This document shows, piece after piece, positions 18,430 to 27,294 of a stretch of 64,000 nt of DNA. Within the stretch, counting starts at the first letter, position 1. Every line of letters starts with the position of its first letter. Source of the DNA: Pseudoalteromonas sp. H105 (GTDB lineage: Bacteria > Pseudomonadota > Gammaproteobacteria > Enterobacterales > Alteromonadaceae); contig NZ_LOFH01000003.1 in assembly GCF_001469215.1 (NCBI RefSeq), positions 310,001-374,000 of the forward strand, given 5' to 3'. Below the pieces are notes generated by a model. The model saw only the letters and a program-made list of their open reading frames with translations, was not told the origin of the DNA and ran no database searches. The position numbers and the translations under genes are program-made.

Positions 18430-19567
18430 GTGCGAGCGCCTTAGTAATTTTAACGGGGTTAACATGCTTGTCATTGAGTAACACTTCATAATGCAAGTGC
18501 GTACTAGTACTTCGACCAGTGCTACCCATCAAGCCAATTACGTCATTTTTAGTGACCGTTTGACCTTTATTAACTTTAATTTTATTAAGGTGGCCAAACC
18601 GAGTTACAAATCCATTCTTATGTTTTAATTCAATAAAATTACCATAACCGCCATTACGGCCAGCACGTAGGACTGTACCATCAGCAGGTGCGAAAATTTC
18701 GGTTTTATGCCAACCAGCTAAATCAACGCCTTTATGAAATGCTCTGCGACCATTCATAGGATCTTTACGTAAACCGTAGCTGCTTGAAATATAATAATCT
18801 GCGGCAGGGAGAGATTGCGGTAACTCATTAAGTAAGCTTTCAAGGCTATTTAGCAGTAATAATTTATCAGCGATGGCTAAAAATTCACTCGGAATTTTTG
18901 ATTCATCAAATACATTGAGTGGGCCACCTTGCGCGGTGTCATTCGAATTGATGAGTAGTCGACTTGAAATGGCATCATCAATTCCCGCCACTTTTAGTGT
19001 TGCTAAAATACGTTGTTGGCGGTTTTCTATGTGTGCTTCCAGTGCGGTAAAATTGTTTTGATAGTGCTCACTTAAAAGAGCGAATCGTTGCTCTGCTGAG
19101 TAGTTGTTTAGGTGCGCCGTATTTTTACCACTAACCGGTTCATCAACAAGAGGCTCATGAAAATCACCTTGTTTTTTCTCTTCAATTTGAACAGCATCAG
19201 TCTCGCCTACTTTGCTAATAGACTCAGGTAACGATTCAATCATGCTTTGCAGTAAAGCATGCTTTTGCTCAAGTGCAGCTAATTGCTCTAATTGTTTTTC
19301 ATGTAGTGCTTGTTGAGTTTGCTGTTGTTGTTGCCATTGTTGTTGCTTTGTTATTTGGCTTTTTTCAATGTCTGAAATTTTATTCGTTTGAGAGTAAACG
19401 TGAACGGTTGTTGTTACCAGCCACACTGTGGCTGCTAAAATAGCTAAAACAATTGAAATTTGTAGCCAAGGCGCTAAAACCACATGTTTAACCTCGCCAT
19501 TTTGACGGATCAATAGCTGTCGGGTAGGAAATAATTTGTGGTAAAAAGACTTAATAAATACTGACAT
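18419..19567 (-). CDS. M23 (LytM) metallopeptidase, membrane-anchored
   Basis: A 382-residue inner-membrane protein facing the periplasm. A cytoplasmic N terminus, one helix at about 34-54, a Gln-rich coiled coil at about 65-110, a linker, then a C-terminal LytM/M23 domain (about 255-370). The zinc site is complete: His278 and Asp282 (FHKGVDL), His357 and His359 (THLHYEV), plus His326 (RFGHL). It would cut peptide crosslinks in peptidoglycan. Its gene overlaps that of the bactofilin, a pairing known from bacteria where the filament places an M23 peptidase to shape the cell (for example Helicobacter and Caulobacter relatives). Confidence 0.92.
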   Translation of the reverse strand: MSVFIKSFYHKLFPTRQLLIRQNGEVKHVVLAPWLQISIVLAILAATVWLVTTTVHVYSQTNKISDIEKSQITKQQQWQQQQQTQQALHEKQLEQLAALEQKHALLQSMIESLPESISKVGETDAVQIEEKKQGDFHEPLVDEPVSGKNTAHLNNYSAEQRFALLSEHYQNNFTALEAHIENRQQRILATLKVAGIDDAISSRLLINSNDTAQGGPLNVFDESKIPSEFLAIADKLLLLNSLESLLNELPQSLPAADYYISSSYGLRKDPMNGRRAFHKGVDLAGWHKTEIFAPADGTVLRAGRNGGYGNFIELKHKNGFVTRFGHLNKIKVNKGQTVTKNDVIGLMGSTGRSTSTHLHYEVLLNDKHVNPVKITKALARVR

Positions 19568-19660
19568 GGCTCATAAATACTGGCTATTAACTGGTCCACG
19601 ATAGCAATTTGAAATAAAAAAGCCAGAAAAAAATTGTAATTCTTACTCATTTATATGTAA

Positions 19661-19682
19661 AAAGCGCCCAGTTGGGCGCTTT
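19661..19682 (-). terminator. Rho-independent terminator of the fumarylacetoacetase gene
   Basis: AAAGCGCCC (19661-19669), loop AGTT, GGGCGCTTT (19674-19682). Read on the minus strand the stem ends in TTTTTAC. It lies 38 bp after the gene. Confidence 0.87.
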
Positions 19683-19720
19683 AATTTGTTAACTTTTTAT
19701 TAAAAATATTGGTTAATTAA

Positions 19721-21034
19721 TCACTTAGCTGGCAGGATAGTGCCTTCAACTGAGCCAAAACCAATTCGTGCAAAACCTTCTTTTTCACACCAACCACGCA
19801 TGATTACATTATCGCCATCTTCTAAGAAGCTACGTTGCTCACCGTTACTCAGGGTAATCTTTTCTTTACCACCGCGCGATAACTCAAGTAATGAACCGGC
19901 TTCTTCATGTGTTGGGCCTGATTGTGTACCAGAACCAAGCATATCACCTGGCATAAAGTTACAGCCATTTACAGTGTGGTGAGTAACCATTTGCGCTACT
20001 GTCCAGTATGAATGTTTGAAGCTAGACTTAGATACTTGCTCTGGTGTGTGTTTTTCATCACGCATTTTTTGCGTTTCGATTTGTACATCCATCTGAATAT
20101 CAAATGCGCCTAGTTCACGGTTTTGTGAAGACTCGAGGTAATCCATTGGTTGTGGATCATTCTCATCGCGTGTCCATGATGTTCTGTATGGAGCAAGCGC
20201 TTCAGTAGTGACGATCCAAGGCGAAACGGTAGAAGCAAAGTTTTTCGCAAGGAAAGGCCCTAGTGGTTGATATTCCCACGCTTGTAAGTCACGTGCAGAC
20301 CAATCATTGAAAACACAGAAACCAAATACGTGGTTTTCAGCGTTTTCGATAGCAATCGCATCGCCAAGTTCATTGCCTTTACCTAGATAGATACCTAGTT
20401 CTAATTCATAATCCAAGCGTTTACACGGACCAAATGATGGCACTTCTGCATCTGGTGCTTTAGTTTGGCCATTAGGGCGATGGAAAGTTTGTCCTGATAC
20501 ATCGATTGATGATGAACGACCATGGTAACCAATTGGCACCCATTTGTAGTTTGGCAGTAATGGGTTATCTGGGCGAAATAAGCTACCCACGGCTGTAGCG
20601 TGGTAAATTGACGTATAAAAATCAGTGTAATCGCCAATACGACACGGTAATGCGAATTCGATATCTGCTTGGGCAATTAACGCTTCAGATAATAAAGCTT
20701 GCTCCGATGCACCTTCACGAAGTGCTTTTGAAAGCGCTAAACGTAGTGCTGACCAATATTGTTGGCCCAAGCCCATAAACTCATTAAGTGTCGGTTGGCT
20801 TGCCGCTGCAACAGCAGTTTGCGCATCACCTGAAAAAATAGCTAATTCGTTTACTTTTGCAAGGTCTATAACTTGATCGCCAATAGCAACAGCACCACGG
20901 AAAGCTTCGTCAGCGTTCTTACGACGTACTTCTGCAAATGGTAAGTTTTGAATAGGGAAGTCACAGTTTGCAACATTCGCTGAGGCTACCCAGCTAGTTA
21001 AATTTATATCATGGGTTTCGTTAATTAAACTCAT
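19721..21034 (-). CDS. fahA: Fumarylacetoacetase
   Basis: A 437-residue cytoplasmic enzyme, the last step of tyrosine degradation, splitting fumarylacetoacetate into fumarate and acetoacetate. N-terminal SH3-like domain about 15-125, catalytic domain from about 130. Active-site residues match the characterised family: Asp138 (YTDFYTS), His145, Glu210 and Glu212 (DYELELG), Asp244 (VFNDWSARD), and the QAWEYQPLGP and GDMLGSGTQSG loops. AAAGGAAA precedes the ATG. It follows hppD on the same strand across a 152-bp gap that holds a terminator, so readthrough or a separate promoter is needed. Homogentisate dioxygenase and maleylacetoacetate isomerase genes are not in the window. Confidence 0.96.
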   Translation of the reverse strand: MSLINETHDINLTSWVASANVANCDFPIQNLPFAEVRRKNADEAFRGAVAIGDQVIDLAKVNELAIFSGDAQTAVAAASQPTLNEFMGLGQQYWSALRLALSKALREGASEQALLSEALIAQADIEFALPCRIGDYTDFYTSIYHATAVGSLFRPDNPLLPNYKWVPIGYHGRSSSIDVSGQTFHRPNGQTKAPDAEVPSFGPCKRLDYELELGIYLGKGNELGDAIAIENAENHVFGFCVFNDWSARDLQAWEYQPLGPFLAKNFASTVSPWIVTTEALAPYRTSWTRDENDPQPMDYLESSQNRELGAFDIQMDVQIETQKMRDEKHTPEQVSKSSFKHSYWTVAQMVTHHTVNGCNFMPGDMLGSGTQSGPTHEEAGSLLELSRGGKEKITLSNGEQRSFLEDGDNVIMRGWCEKEGFARIGFGSVEGTILPAK

Positions 21035-21142
21035 TACATTTCCTTTGGTTTAGTCAGTCGCGCTTTACAGTGGATATGGTGATGATTAGCGCGATTTAAA
21101 CAGTGAAAATCAGATTGTGATTTATAAAATAGATTAAACGAC

Positions 21143-21168
21143 AAAAAGCAGCGAGTTCGCTGCTTTTT
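21143..21168 (-). terminator. Rho-independent terminator between hppD and fahA
   Basis: A near-perfect palindrome: AAAAAGCAGCGA (21143-21154), GT, TCGCTGCTTTTT (21157-21168). It lies 18 bp after hppD, with a T run on the minus strand. It would uncouple hppD from fahA. Confidence 0.85.
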
Positions 21169-21186
21169 AATTTTATAGTCTAAAGC

Positions 21187-22233
21187 TTAAAGAACGCCGC
21201 GACGCTCTTGATCACGCTCAATCGATTCAAACAGTGCTTGGAAGTTACCTTCACCAAAACCACCGTCATCCACACGTTGGATCATCTCAATAAAGATTGG
21301 ACCAAATAAGTTTTTAGAGAAAATCTGTAATAAGTAACAGTCTTCACTTTGGCTATCTACCAAAATTTGATGCTCACGGATTTTTTCTTTGTCTTCTTTA
21401 ACCCACGGTACACGGTCAAAAATTGTCTCGTAGTACTCAGGGATAATATCAAGAGTTGCAATCGTTGATTTATCTAGCTTATCAAGCGAGCCTACAAGAT
21501 CATCAGTCAAAAATGCTAAATGTTGTACACCTGGTCCATTGTATTCACCTAGGTATTCATCAATTTGGTTGTTATCGTTGCCTTTACCTTCATTGATTGG
21601 AATTGAGAAGGTGCCACATGGCGATTTAAGTGCATAAGATAACAAGGCTGTTTTTTGGCCTTTAATGTCAAAATAACGTACTTCAGTGAAACCAAATACA
21701 TCTTTATAAAAGTTAGCCCATGTTTCCATTGTGCCTTTATAAACGTTATTGGTTAAATGGTCGATACGAAGGAAACCTTTGTCAGCCACAACATTTTGCT
21801 CAGCCAGTTCTTCAAAATCGTTATCGTAGATAGACCCTTTATCACCAAATTGTTCGATGAAATATATTAAGCTATCACCGATACCGTAAATTGCAGGGTA
21901 AGGTAAGTCTTTATGTGTTGAATCTGTTGCTGGTTTTGCACCGCGTGCTACAGCAGTTTCAAATGCGTGTTGAGCGTTTTCTACACGCCAGCCCATTGAG
22001 CAAATTGCAGGGCCATGACTTTTAGCAAACTCGGCAGAAAAACCGCCGCGTTCGTTATTTAGTAAAAAGTGAATATCGTTTTGGTTGTAGTAAACGATGT
22101 CTTTACCTTTAAATGTTTTTAACTTAGAAAAACCAAAATCGGTAAATACTTTATCCATGTAGTCAGCATCTGGTGTTGCGTATTCTGTAAACTCGATACC
22201 AACTAAACCTAGAGGGTTCTTTTCATCACTCAT
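21187..22233 (-). CDS. hppD: 4-hydroxyphenylpyruvate dioxygenase
   Basis: A 348-residue Fe(II) dioxygenase converting 4-hydroxyphenylpyruvate to homogentisate, in tyrosine catabolism and pyomelanin formation. Two vicinal-oxygen-chelate domains; the iron ligands are His159 (RIDHLTN), His238 (GVQHLAF) and Glu316 (FIEMIQR). The C-terminal gate helix (GNFQALFESIERDQ) is present. I start at MSDEKNPLG (22233), which has GGGAGAA just upstream, rather than the 8-residue longer frame. Length is close to bacterial homologues (about 350-360). If homogentisate dioxygenase is absent from the genome, homogentisate would accumulate as pigment; this window alone cannot tell. Confidence 0.96.
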   Translation of the reverse strand: MSDEKNPLGLVGIEFTEYATPDADYMDKVFTDFGFSKLKTFKGKDIVYYNQNDIHFLLNNERGGFSAEFAKSHGPAICSMGWRVENAQHAFETAVARGAKPATDSTHKDLPYPAIYGIGDSLIYFIEQFGDKGSIYDNDFEELAEQNVVADKGFLRIDHLTNNVYKGTMETWANFYKDVFGFTEVRYFDIKGQKTALLSYALKSPCGTFSIPINEGKGNDNNQIDEYLGEYNGPGVQHLAFLTDDLVGSLDKLDKSTIATLDIIPEYYETIFDRVPWVKEDKEKIREHQILVDSQSEDCYLLQIFSKNLFGPIFIEMIQRVDDGGFGEGNFQALFESIERDQERRGVL

Positions 22234-22531
22234 TTCAATTCTCCCGCAATTAAGCACTGCGTTTAGTGTTGTTTATTGGGGAGATGATTAACTATAAATT
22301 CGATTAGGGGAAGAGGTGGCATTTATTTAGCTCAGCGCTAAATTGTAAATTAAATGGGACGGCGTTTTTGAAATGGGAGAGTACTAGAAGAGTAAGCTGT
22401 GTAGCATGAATGCTGCGATCATTATATTGAAAATTGATTGTGTATAACACTATGTAAAATAATGCTTTATTCACATAATGCGGCAAGTAAGTAAGGGCTG
22501 ATTTTTCTTAACTTACTCACCGCACTTGTAA

Positions 22532-25273
22532 TTAATTGTTTACACTTGGTTGTTTTTTGTTGAAAAACAGGCTTCGCTGCTGTAACCACACATTAGGTTT
22601 TATAGTTGGTGCGTTTTGGTAATGGCGTTCTACCCTTTGATTTAGCGCGCGGATTGATTGGGTGAATGATAATGATTGCTTGGCTTCACCAAGCGATGCA
22701 ATTTCATTGTCTGTCATCGTGCGCCCTGCAAATAGCATTGCGTTTAAGAAACCAGGTTTCGTTTCATAATCATTTTCAGTTAATAGCAAGGCGGCTTGGT
22801 CAATCGCCCAGCGACTGTTTATTTCACCTTCATCTTTAACCCCGACGAGCTCACCATTAATGTATATTTTCAACACACCATTAGAAGGAGCAGCGTAAAA
22901 TACAAACGCAATGCGATTCCATTCATTACTATTTAGCTCACCAAAGTAGCCGCTATCAGTGGTTGTTATACCGATACCGTTACTTGTATTGTAGTATAGT
23001 TCAGCATCAGTTAGGTTGGTTAAATCAGTTTGTAATAACGAACGCCAGCTTTTGTCGCTGTCTTCAGGCCATAAAACATCCATTACGAGCGTATAGTCTG
23101 CAATAAGGTTTTGTTCTTTAAAATCACCATTTGCTGGTGTATTTGGTGTTAATCTAATGCCTTCAGTGGGGCTATGGCGTGCAAATGCCATCACACCAGA
23201 AGGACCTCCGTTTAGTTCTGAAATGTTTAATTCGGTGGTTGTTTTAAACTGTGTTTTCTCATCGCCCCAATTATCAGATTCGGGATCATAGTAGCTGAGA
23301 ACCCCAGGACCGCTATCTGCTTCAAATGGCGCGATTGGATTGTCAAAGTTCCAGATAGTAATACTATCATCGACCTTACACGCGTTTAGTATGTCATCAG
23401 AGTCGATATACATGCACTGAGTGGTTCGAAATCGTGCATAATTATCAAGCACAGCCCAGGCTTCAGCTAACAAAGTCGGATTCATTAAGTTCGCACTACC
23501 AAAAAATAACTCTCCATTAAATGCAGGCCCTTTTTGTAAAGCAAGCGTATAGACCTGTGTGTCATCAATATTTTCAGGCGCTATATAAACCCAGTCAGGC
23601 TGGCTTATTGCCATAGTTTTAAGGTCTTCACCGCTGACAGATACTTGGTAAATAGCATTAAAGCCAGGTGTATTTGAAGGCTGCCTTTCTACTTGAAATA
23701 CATTGTGAAAGTCTTCTTGCGTCAATGTGCCAGGGATCCATCTATCTTGTACTTGCATGGGATCAAACAACACCGCGTCGACAGTTTGAAATTGATGCTG
23801 TGTGGCTAATGCGGTTATTTCACTGATCTGTTCGTTTGTAGGGTAGTTTTGTGAAAGTGCAATTTCAGTTTGCGCATCGGGTGCGTACTTACCCATTATT
23901 AAATCGATTTGGCGTTGTGTATCAGAATCAATGGATGAAATAGAGTTTGTTGTTACTGTGTTATAGTCAATATTTGTCACTGTTTTTGCTTGGGCGTCAA
24001 AAGTGAGCGTTAGGTCTGTCAGCCCTTGCGCAAAAAAGTTTGGCTGAATAACAATCGTCCCGTTTTCCAGCTCTTGATAGCTCTCGCCACCATGTGTATG
24101 GCCACCTAATACTAAATCGATTCCAGGTACATTTTGAGCAACTCGTGTATCAGACCCTTCACCTAAATGGCTAACCATGACGATATAATCAACATCTTGT
24201 CGATACTTATTGACTAACTCTTGGGCAACATCTTGCCACAGCCAATTCATTTTAAAATTCGCGATAAAATCAGGGATTGGATCGGTTTCAAGTGGCTCGT
24301 CCAACTCATTCCAAGGCACCGATGTCATGCCAAAGAAGCCAACTTTTAAGCACCCAACCTGCACAACAGAGAAATCTACCCCGGCAAAAGTTTTATCTTC
24401 TGAGCCTTCATACTGAGTGTTACTGGCAAGCACGATGGCGTTGTCGTCATTGGCATAATCAAGCAGCTGCTCTGGCCCCCACGCGTAATCGTGATTTCCA
24501 ACAACCCTAACATCAAAAGACATCGCTTTGATTGCCTCAACAGTAGCCTGTCCCATGGATATTTGTTCTGCAACAGTGCCTTTCTCATAATCATCGCCCC
24601 CATTAGTAAAAAGGGTATAAGGCTGTTCGGCTAAGGCTGCTTTATAATAGCTTTTAATACGGCTGAAATATTGTTCTTTAAAGCCAAACCGAGAGTGTAG
24701 ATCAGCGACATGAATAAACCGTAATGTTTGTTCGCTTTGGTTATCAACGCATGAAGGTCCAATGCTTTTGGTTATCGCAGGCAAAGTGCGTGCTTGAACT
24801 GCAAATGTACCAAACTCAGTTATTTGTGCGCTAACACGGTTTGATTCATCCGTTGTACTGGTTAACGGCTGCCACGTGCCTTCAACGAGTTGAACAATGG
24901 TAAAGGCTTGCAATGGTGTTGTATCGGTAACCATGATCGTTAATGTAATAGGGGTATTGAATACGATGTCCTGCGGAGTAAACGTATAACTGGCAGATAC
25001 AATACTCTGTGCTTTATTTGTATCATCCAGATCTGTTTTACTAAAAACAAAGCTCGTGTCTGTAGATACAGCATCAGCAGGGGCATCAAGTTCAACTAAG
25101 TTACTATCATAAAGCTCAGACAACCCTGTACTTTTATAAATAATCAGGTTTGATTTTTCGACTATAAAGTTGGTGTCTTTTTGTGAGCTATCACCACCGC
25201 AAGCACTGATTAAAAGAGCCAGCGCACTGATTAAGCATAACTTAATGCTTGAATAAAAAGTCATAATATCCAT
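22532..25273 (-). CDS. 5'-nucleotidase/metallophosphoesterase lipoprotein with C-terminal LamG-like domain
   Basis: A 913-residue envelope protein. A lipobox (LLISAC, Cys25) predicts a lipoprotein. An N-terminal beta domain of about 150 residues is followed by a calcineurin-like phosphoesterase with the dinuclear-metal motifs VADLHSRFG, NGGDDYEKG, VVGNHDYAWG, SHLGEGSD and VLGGHTHGGE, and then the 5'-nucleotidase C-terminal substrate domain (about 470-610). The last 260 residues look like a concanavalin/LamG jelly roll (LVMDVLWPEDSD, IAFVFYA, KIYINGELVG). The enzyme probably hydrolyses nucleotides or similar phosphoesters outside the inner membrane for phosphate salvage. An ATG nine bases further in (25264) is an equally good start. 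Confidence 0.88.
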   Translation of the reverse strand: MDIMTFYSSIKLCLISALALLISACGGDSSQKDTNFIVEKSNLIIYKSTGLSELYDSNLVELDAPADAVSTDTSFVFSKTDLDDTNKAQSIVSASYTFTPQDIVFNTPITLTIMVTDTTPLQAFTIVQLVEGTWQPLTSTTDESNRVSAQITEFGTFAVQARTLPAITKSIGPSCVDNQSEQTLRFIHVADLHSRFGFKEQYFSRIKSYYKAALAEQPYTLFTNGGDDYEKGTVAEQISMGQATVEAIKAMSFDVRVVGNHDYAWGPEQLLDYANDDNAIVLASNTQYEGSEDKTFAGVDFSVVQVGCLKVGFFGMTSVPWNELDEPLETDPIPDFIANFKMNWLWQDVAQELVNKYRQDVDYIVMVSHLGEGSDTRVAQNVPGIDLVLGGHTHGGESYQELENGTIVIQPNFFAQGLTDLTLTFDAQAKTVTNIDYNTVTTNSISSIDSDTQRQIDLIMGKYAPDAQTEIALSQNYPTNEQISEITALATQHQFQTVDAVLFDPMQVQDRWIPGTLTQEDFHNVFQVERQPSNTPGFNAIYQVSVSGEDLKTMAISQPDWVYIAPENIDDTQVYTLALQKGPAFNGELFFGSANLMNPTLLAEAWAVLDNYARFRTTQCMYIDSDDILNACKVDDSITIWNFDNPIAPFEADSGPGVLSYYDPESDNWGDEKTQFKTTTELNISELNGGPSGVMAFARHSPTEGIRLTPNTPANGDFKEQNLIADYTLVMDVLWPEDSDKSWRSLLQTDLTNLTDAELYYNTSNGIGITTTDSGYFGELNSNEWNRIAFVFYAAPSNGVLKIYINGELVGVKDEGEINSRWAIDQAALLLTENDYETKPGFLNAMLFAGRTMTDNEIASLGEAKQSLSFTQSIRALNQRVERHYQNAPTIKPNVWLQQRSLFFNKKQPSVNN

Positions 25274-25464
25274 CTTACCACTAAATTTAGAGAGATAATG
25301 ATAGCAGTTATAAAAGCAAGGTTATAGGCGCTTTGAACAGAAAATATTCGCAATAAAATAACGAGTTATACCAATTCGCTTAATTAAGAGTTCTATTTTG
25401 AGGATTGGTATTATTAAGCGTTAAGTGCAGAGAGGCAGTGGCCAATATTTTTTAGGAGTAATAA

Positions 25465-25494
25465 AAAAGGCAGGGTATTGCTACCATGCCTTTT
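25465..25494 (-). terminator. Rho-independent terminator of the POT transporter gene
   Basis: AAAAGGCA (25465-25472) pairs with TGCCTTTT (25487-25494), with GGTA/TACC continuing the stem after one mismatch. On the minus strand the stem is followed by TTTTTTATT. It lies 48 bp after the transporter stop. Confidence 0.82.
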
Positions 25495-25541
25495 AAAGGG
25501 AAGGTAATCGACATGTATGGGTCGACTACGCAGTATTAGAT

Positions 25542-27038
25542 TTACTGTGCGCTGGTATCAGTTAAACCCTGTTTTTCCCATATTTTAGCTTTGAAGCTCA
25601 TTAGTACCAGTATAATACCTACGCCAATACTAAATAATGCAATTTGTAGGTAAAGATACGGAATCTCTTCCATATTGTTCGGATCGAAACCACCAGCAAG
25701 TAAGCCTGCAATGATATTACCGATAGAGTAAGTTAAAACGAATACCCCCATCATTTGGCCTGAGAAACGCTGTGGTGATAAACGGCTTACTGCACTTAAT
25801 GCGACAGGGCTTAAACAAAGCTCACCAACAGTGTGTAAGAAATAAGTAGTGACTAACCAGTAAGGTGCCACCTTTAAACCTTCAGCTGCATAATGGGCTG
25901 CCATAAACATAACTAAGAAACCCGAAGCCATGATGATCAAGCCAAGTGCACATTTCACACTATACGATGGCGAAATCATCTTTTTAGAAAGGTTAATCCA
26001 CAGTGCTGCAAAAAATGGAGAAAGTACAATAATGAAAATTGCATTCAATGATTGGAACCACGCCGTTGGGATTTCAAATGATCCTACTAGGCGATCGGTA
26101 TAATCACGAGCGAATAAGTTTAGTGAAGAACCTGCTTGCTCGAAGCCAGACCAGAAACACGCAGAGGCGACACAGACTAAAAAGAGTGCCCACATGCGAC
26201 GCTTTTCAGCTTCAGTTAGTTTGCCTTTGAAGTAAATAATACCAAAGTAAGCAAAGAAAATAAGTGTAAATACAATTGCAACGTAACCTGCAATAACAAC
26301 AGGGTCAATAACTAGGTTACCTGTCATGGCTGCAGCAACAACGCTTGCAACAATAATAACAAAGGCAGCGATGGCAAACCAAGTACGCGTAATTCCTTGA
26401 GGAGTTAGCGGGTTTGCAGGCAACGCGCTGTGGCTTGGTAAATGTTTAGTTGTTAGTTGGTACTGAATTAAACCAATCCCCATACCTACGGCTGCAGCAC
26501 CAAATGCCCAGTGCCAACCTACGTTTTCCATAAAGTAACCACATACATAGTAACCAATGATTGAGCCTAAGTTGATACCCATGTAATAGATTGCATAACC
26601 ACTGTCGCGACGTTCATCTTCGCTGGTATATAGCTGGCCCACCATTGCGCTGATATTTGGTTTTAATAAACCTGTACCCGATGCAACAAAAATGAGACCA
26701 ATGAAAAACGAGTATTCATGCGGTACAGCCAAGATAATATGGCCTATCATAATAATGATACCGCCGTACCACACTGCTTTTTGACCACCGAATAAACGGT
26801 CAGCTAGCCAACCACCGGGTAAACCTAAAAAGTACACCGCACCAGTATATAAACCATAAATAGCTGCTGCAGAAGCAACCGTAAAACCTAACCCTTCTTC
26901 TTGCAAGCTGGCAGTCATGAAAAGTACTAATAAAGCACGCATGCCGTAGTAGCTCATTCGCTCCCACATTTCAGTGAAGAACAGTGTCGAAAGTCCTTTC
27001 GGGTGACCAAAGAAGCCCCCAGTTGAAGATGAACTCAT
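25542..27038 (-). CDS. POT/PTR family proton-coupled peptide transporter
   Basis: A 498-residue inner-membrane transporter with about 14 helices. The POT signature is at the N terminus (FTEMWERMSYYGMRALL, the ExxER proton-coupling motif) and in the later blocks GGWLADRLFGGQKAV and FYMGINLGSIIG-like sequence (YYMGINLGSIIGYYVCGY). Members import di- and tripeptides. A second family mark is the SxxPQRFSGQMMG-like segment near residue 405. The nearby secreted protease could supply peptides, but the genes are not linked by transcription. AGGAAAG precedes the ATG. Confidence 0.93.
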   Translation of the reverse strand: MSSSSTGGFFGHPKGLSTLFFTEMWERMSYYGMRALLVLFMTASLQEEGLGFTVASAAAIYGLYTGAVYFLGLPGGWLADRLFGGQKAVWYGGIIIMIGHIILAVPHEYSFFIGLIFVASGTGLLKPNISAMVGQLYTSEDERRDSGYAIYYMGINLGSIIGYYVCGYFMENVGWHWAFGAAAVGMGIGLIQYQLTTKHLPSHSALPANPLTPQGITRTWFAIAAFVIIVASVVAAAMTGNLVIDPVVIAGYVAIVFTLIFFAYFGIIYFKGKLTEAEKRRMWALFLVCVASACFWSGFEQAGSSLNLFARDYTDRLVGSFEIPTAWFQSLNAIFIIVLSPFFAALWINLSKKMISPSYSVKCALGLIIMASGFLVMFMAAHYAAEGLKVAPYWLVTTYFLHTVGELCLSPVALSAVSRLSPQRFSGQMMGVFVLTYSIGNIIAGLLAGGFDPNNMEEIPYLYLQIALFSIGVGIILVLMSFKAKIWEKQGLTDTSAQ

Positions 27039-27294
27039 ATTTCTTTCCTAACTTATATTATTATTGAGGCCTTATATTTATTGCTTTATTCGTTCGTGCT
27101 TTTAAGCACTTTTTGAACGGGCGGCCATGTGTGTTTTCAATGCAGCTAAGGTAATGGTTTGCTAACTAAGCGATAACTTAGTGGTAAGAGTCACACCCTT
27201 ATCCTAGCTACAATTGCGGCTAAGTATACATAGACCTTATGGTCAGGGGAAGTGATTGCGATAGTTAGTCTAGCTTGTACCTTGATGCTAAACG

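Noticed and set aside
18430-18489. Longer bactofilin start
   Set aside because: Extends into the M23 peptidase gene; the GTG at 18429 has a ribosome binding site and fits the family length.
22440-22475. Possible TyrR box (TGTAAA then CTTTAT) upstream of hppD
   Set aside because: The second half does not match TTTACA at the right spacing; not enough to call a site.
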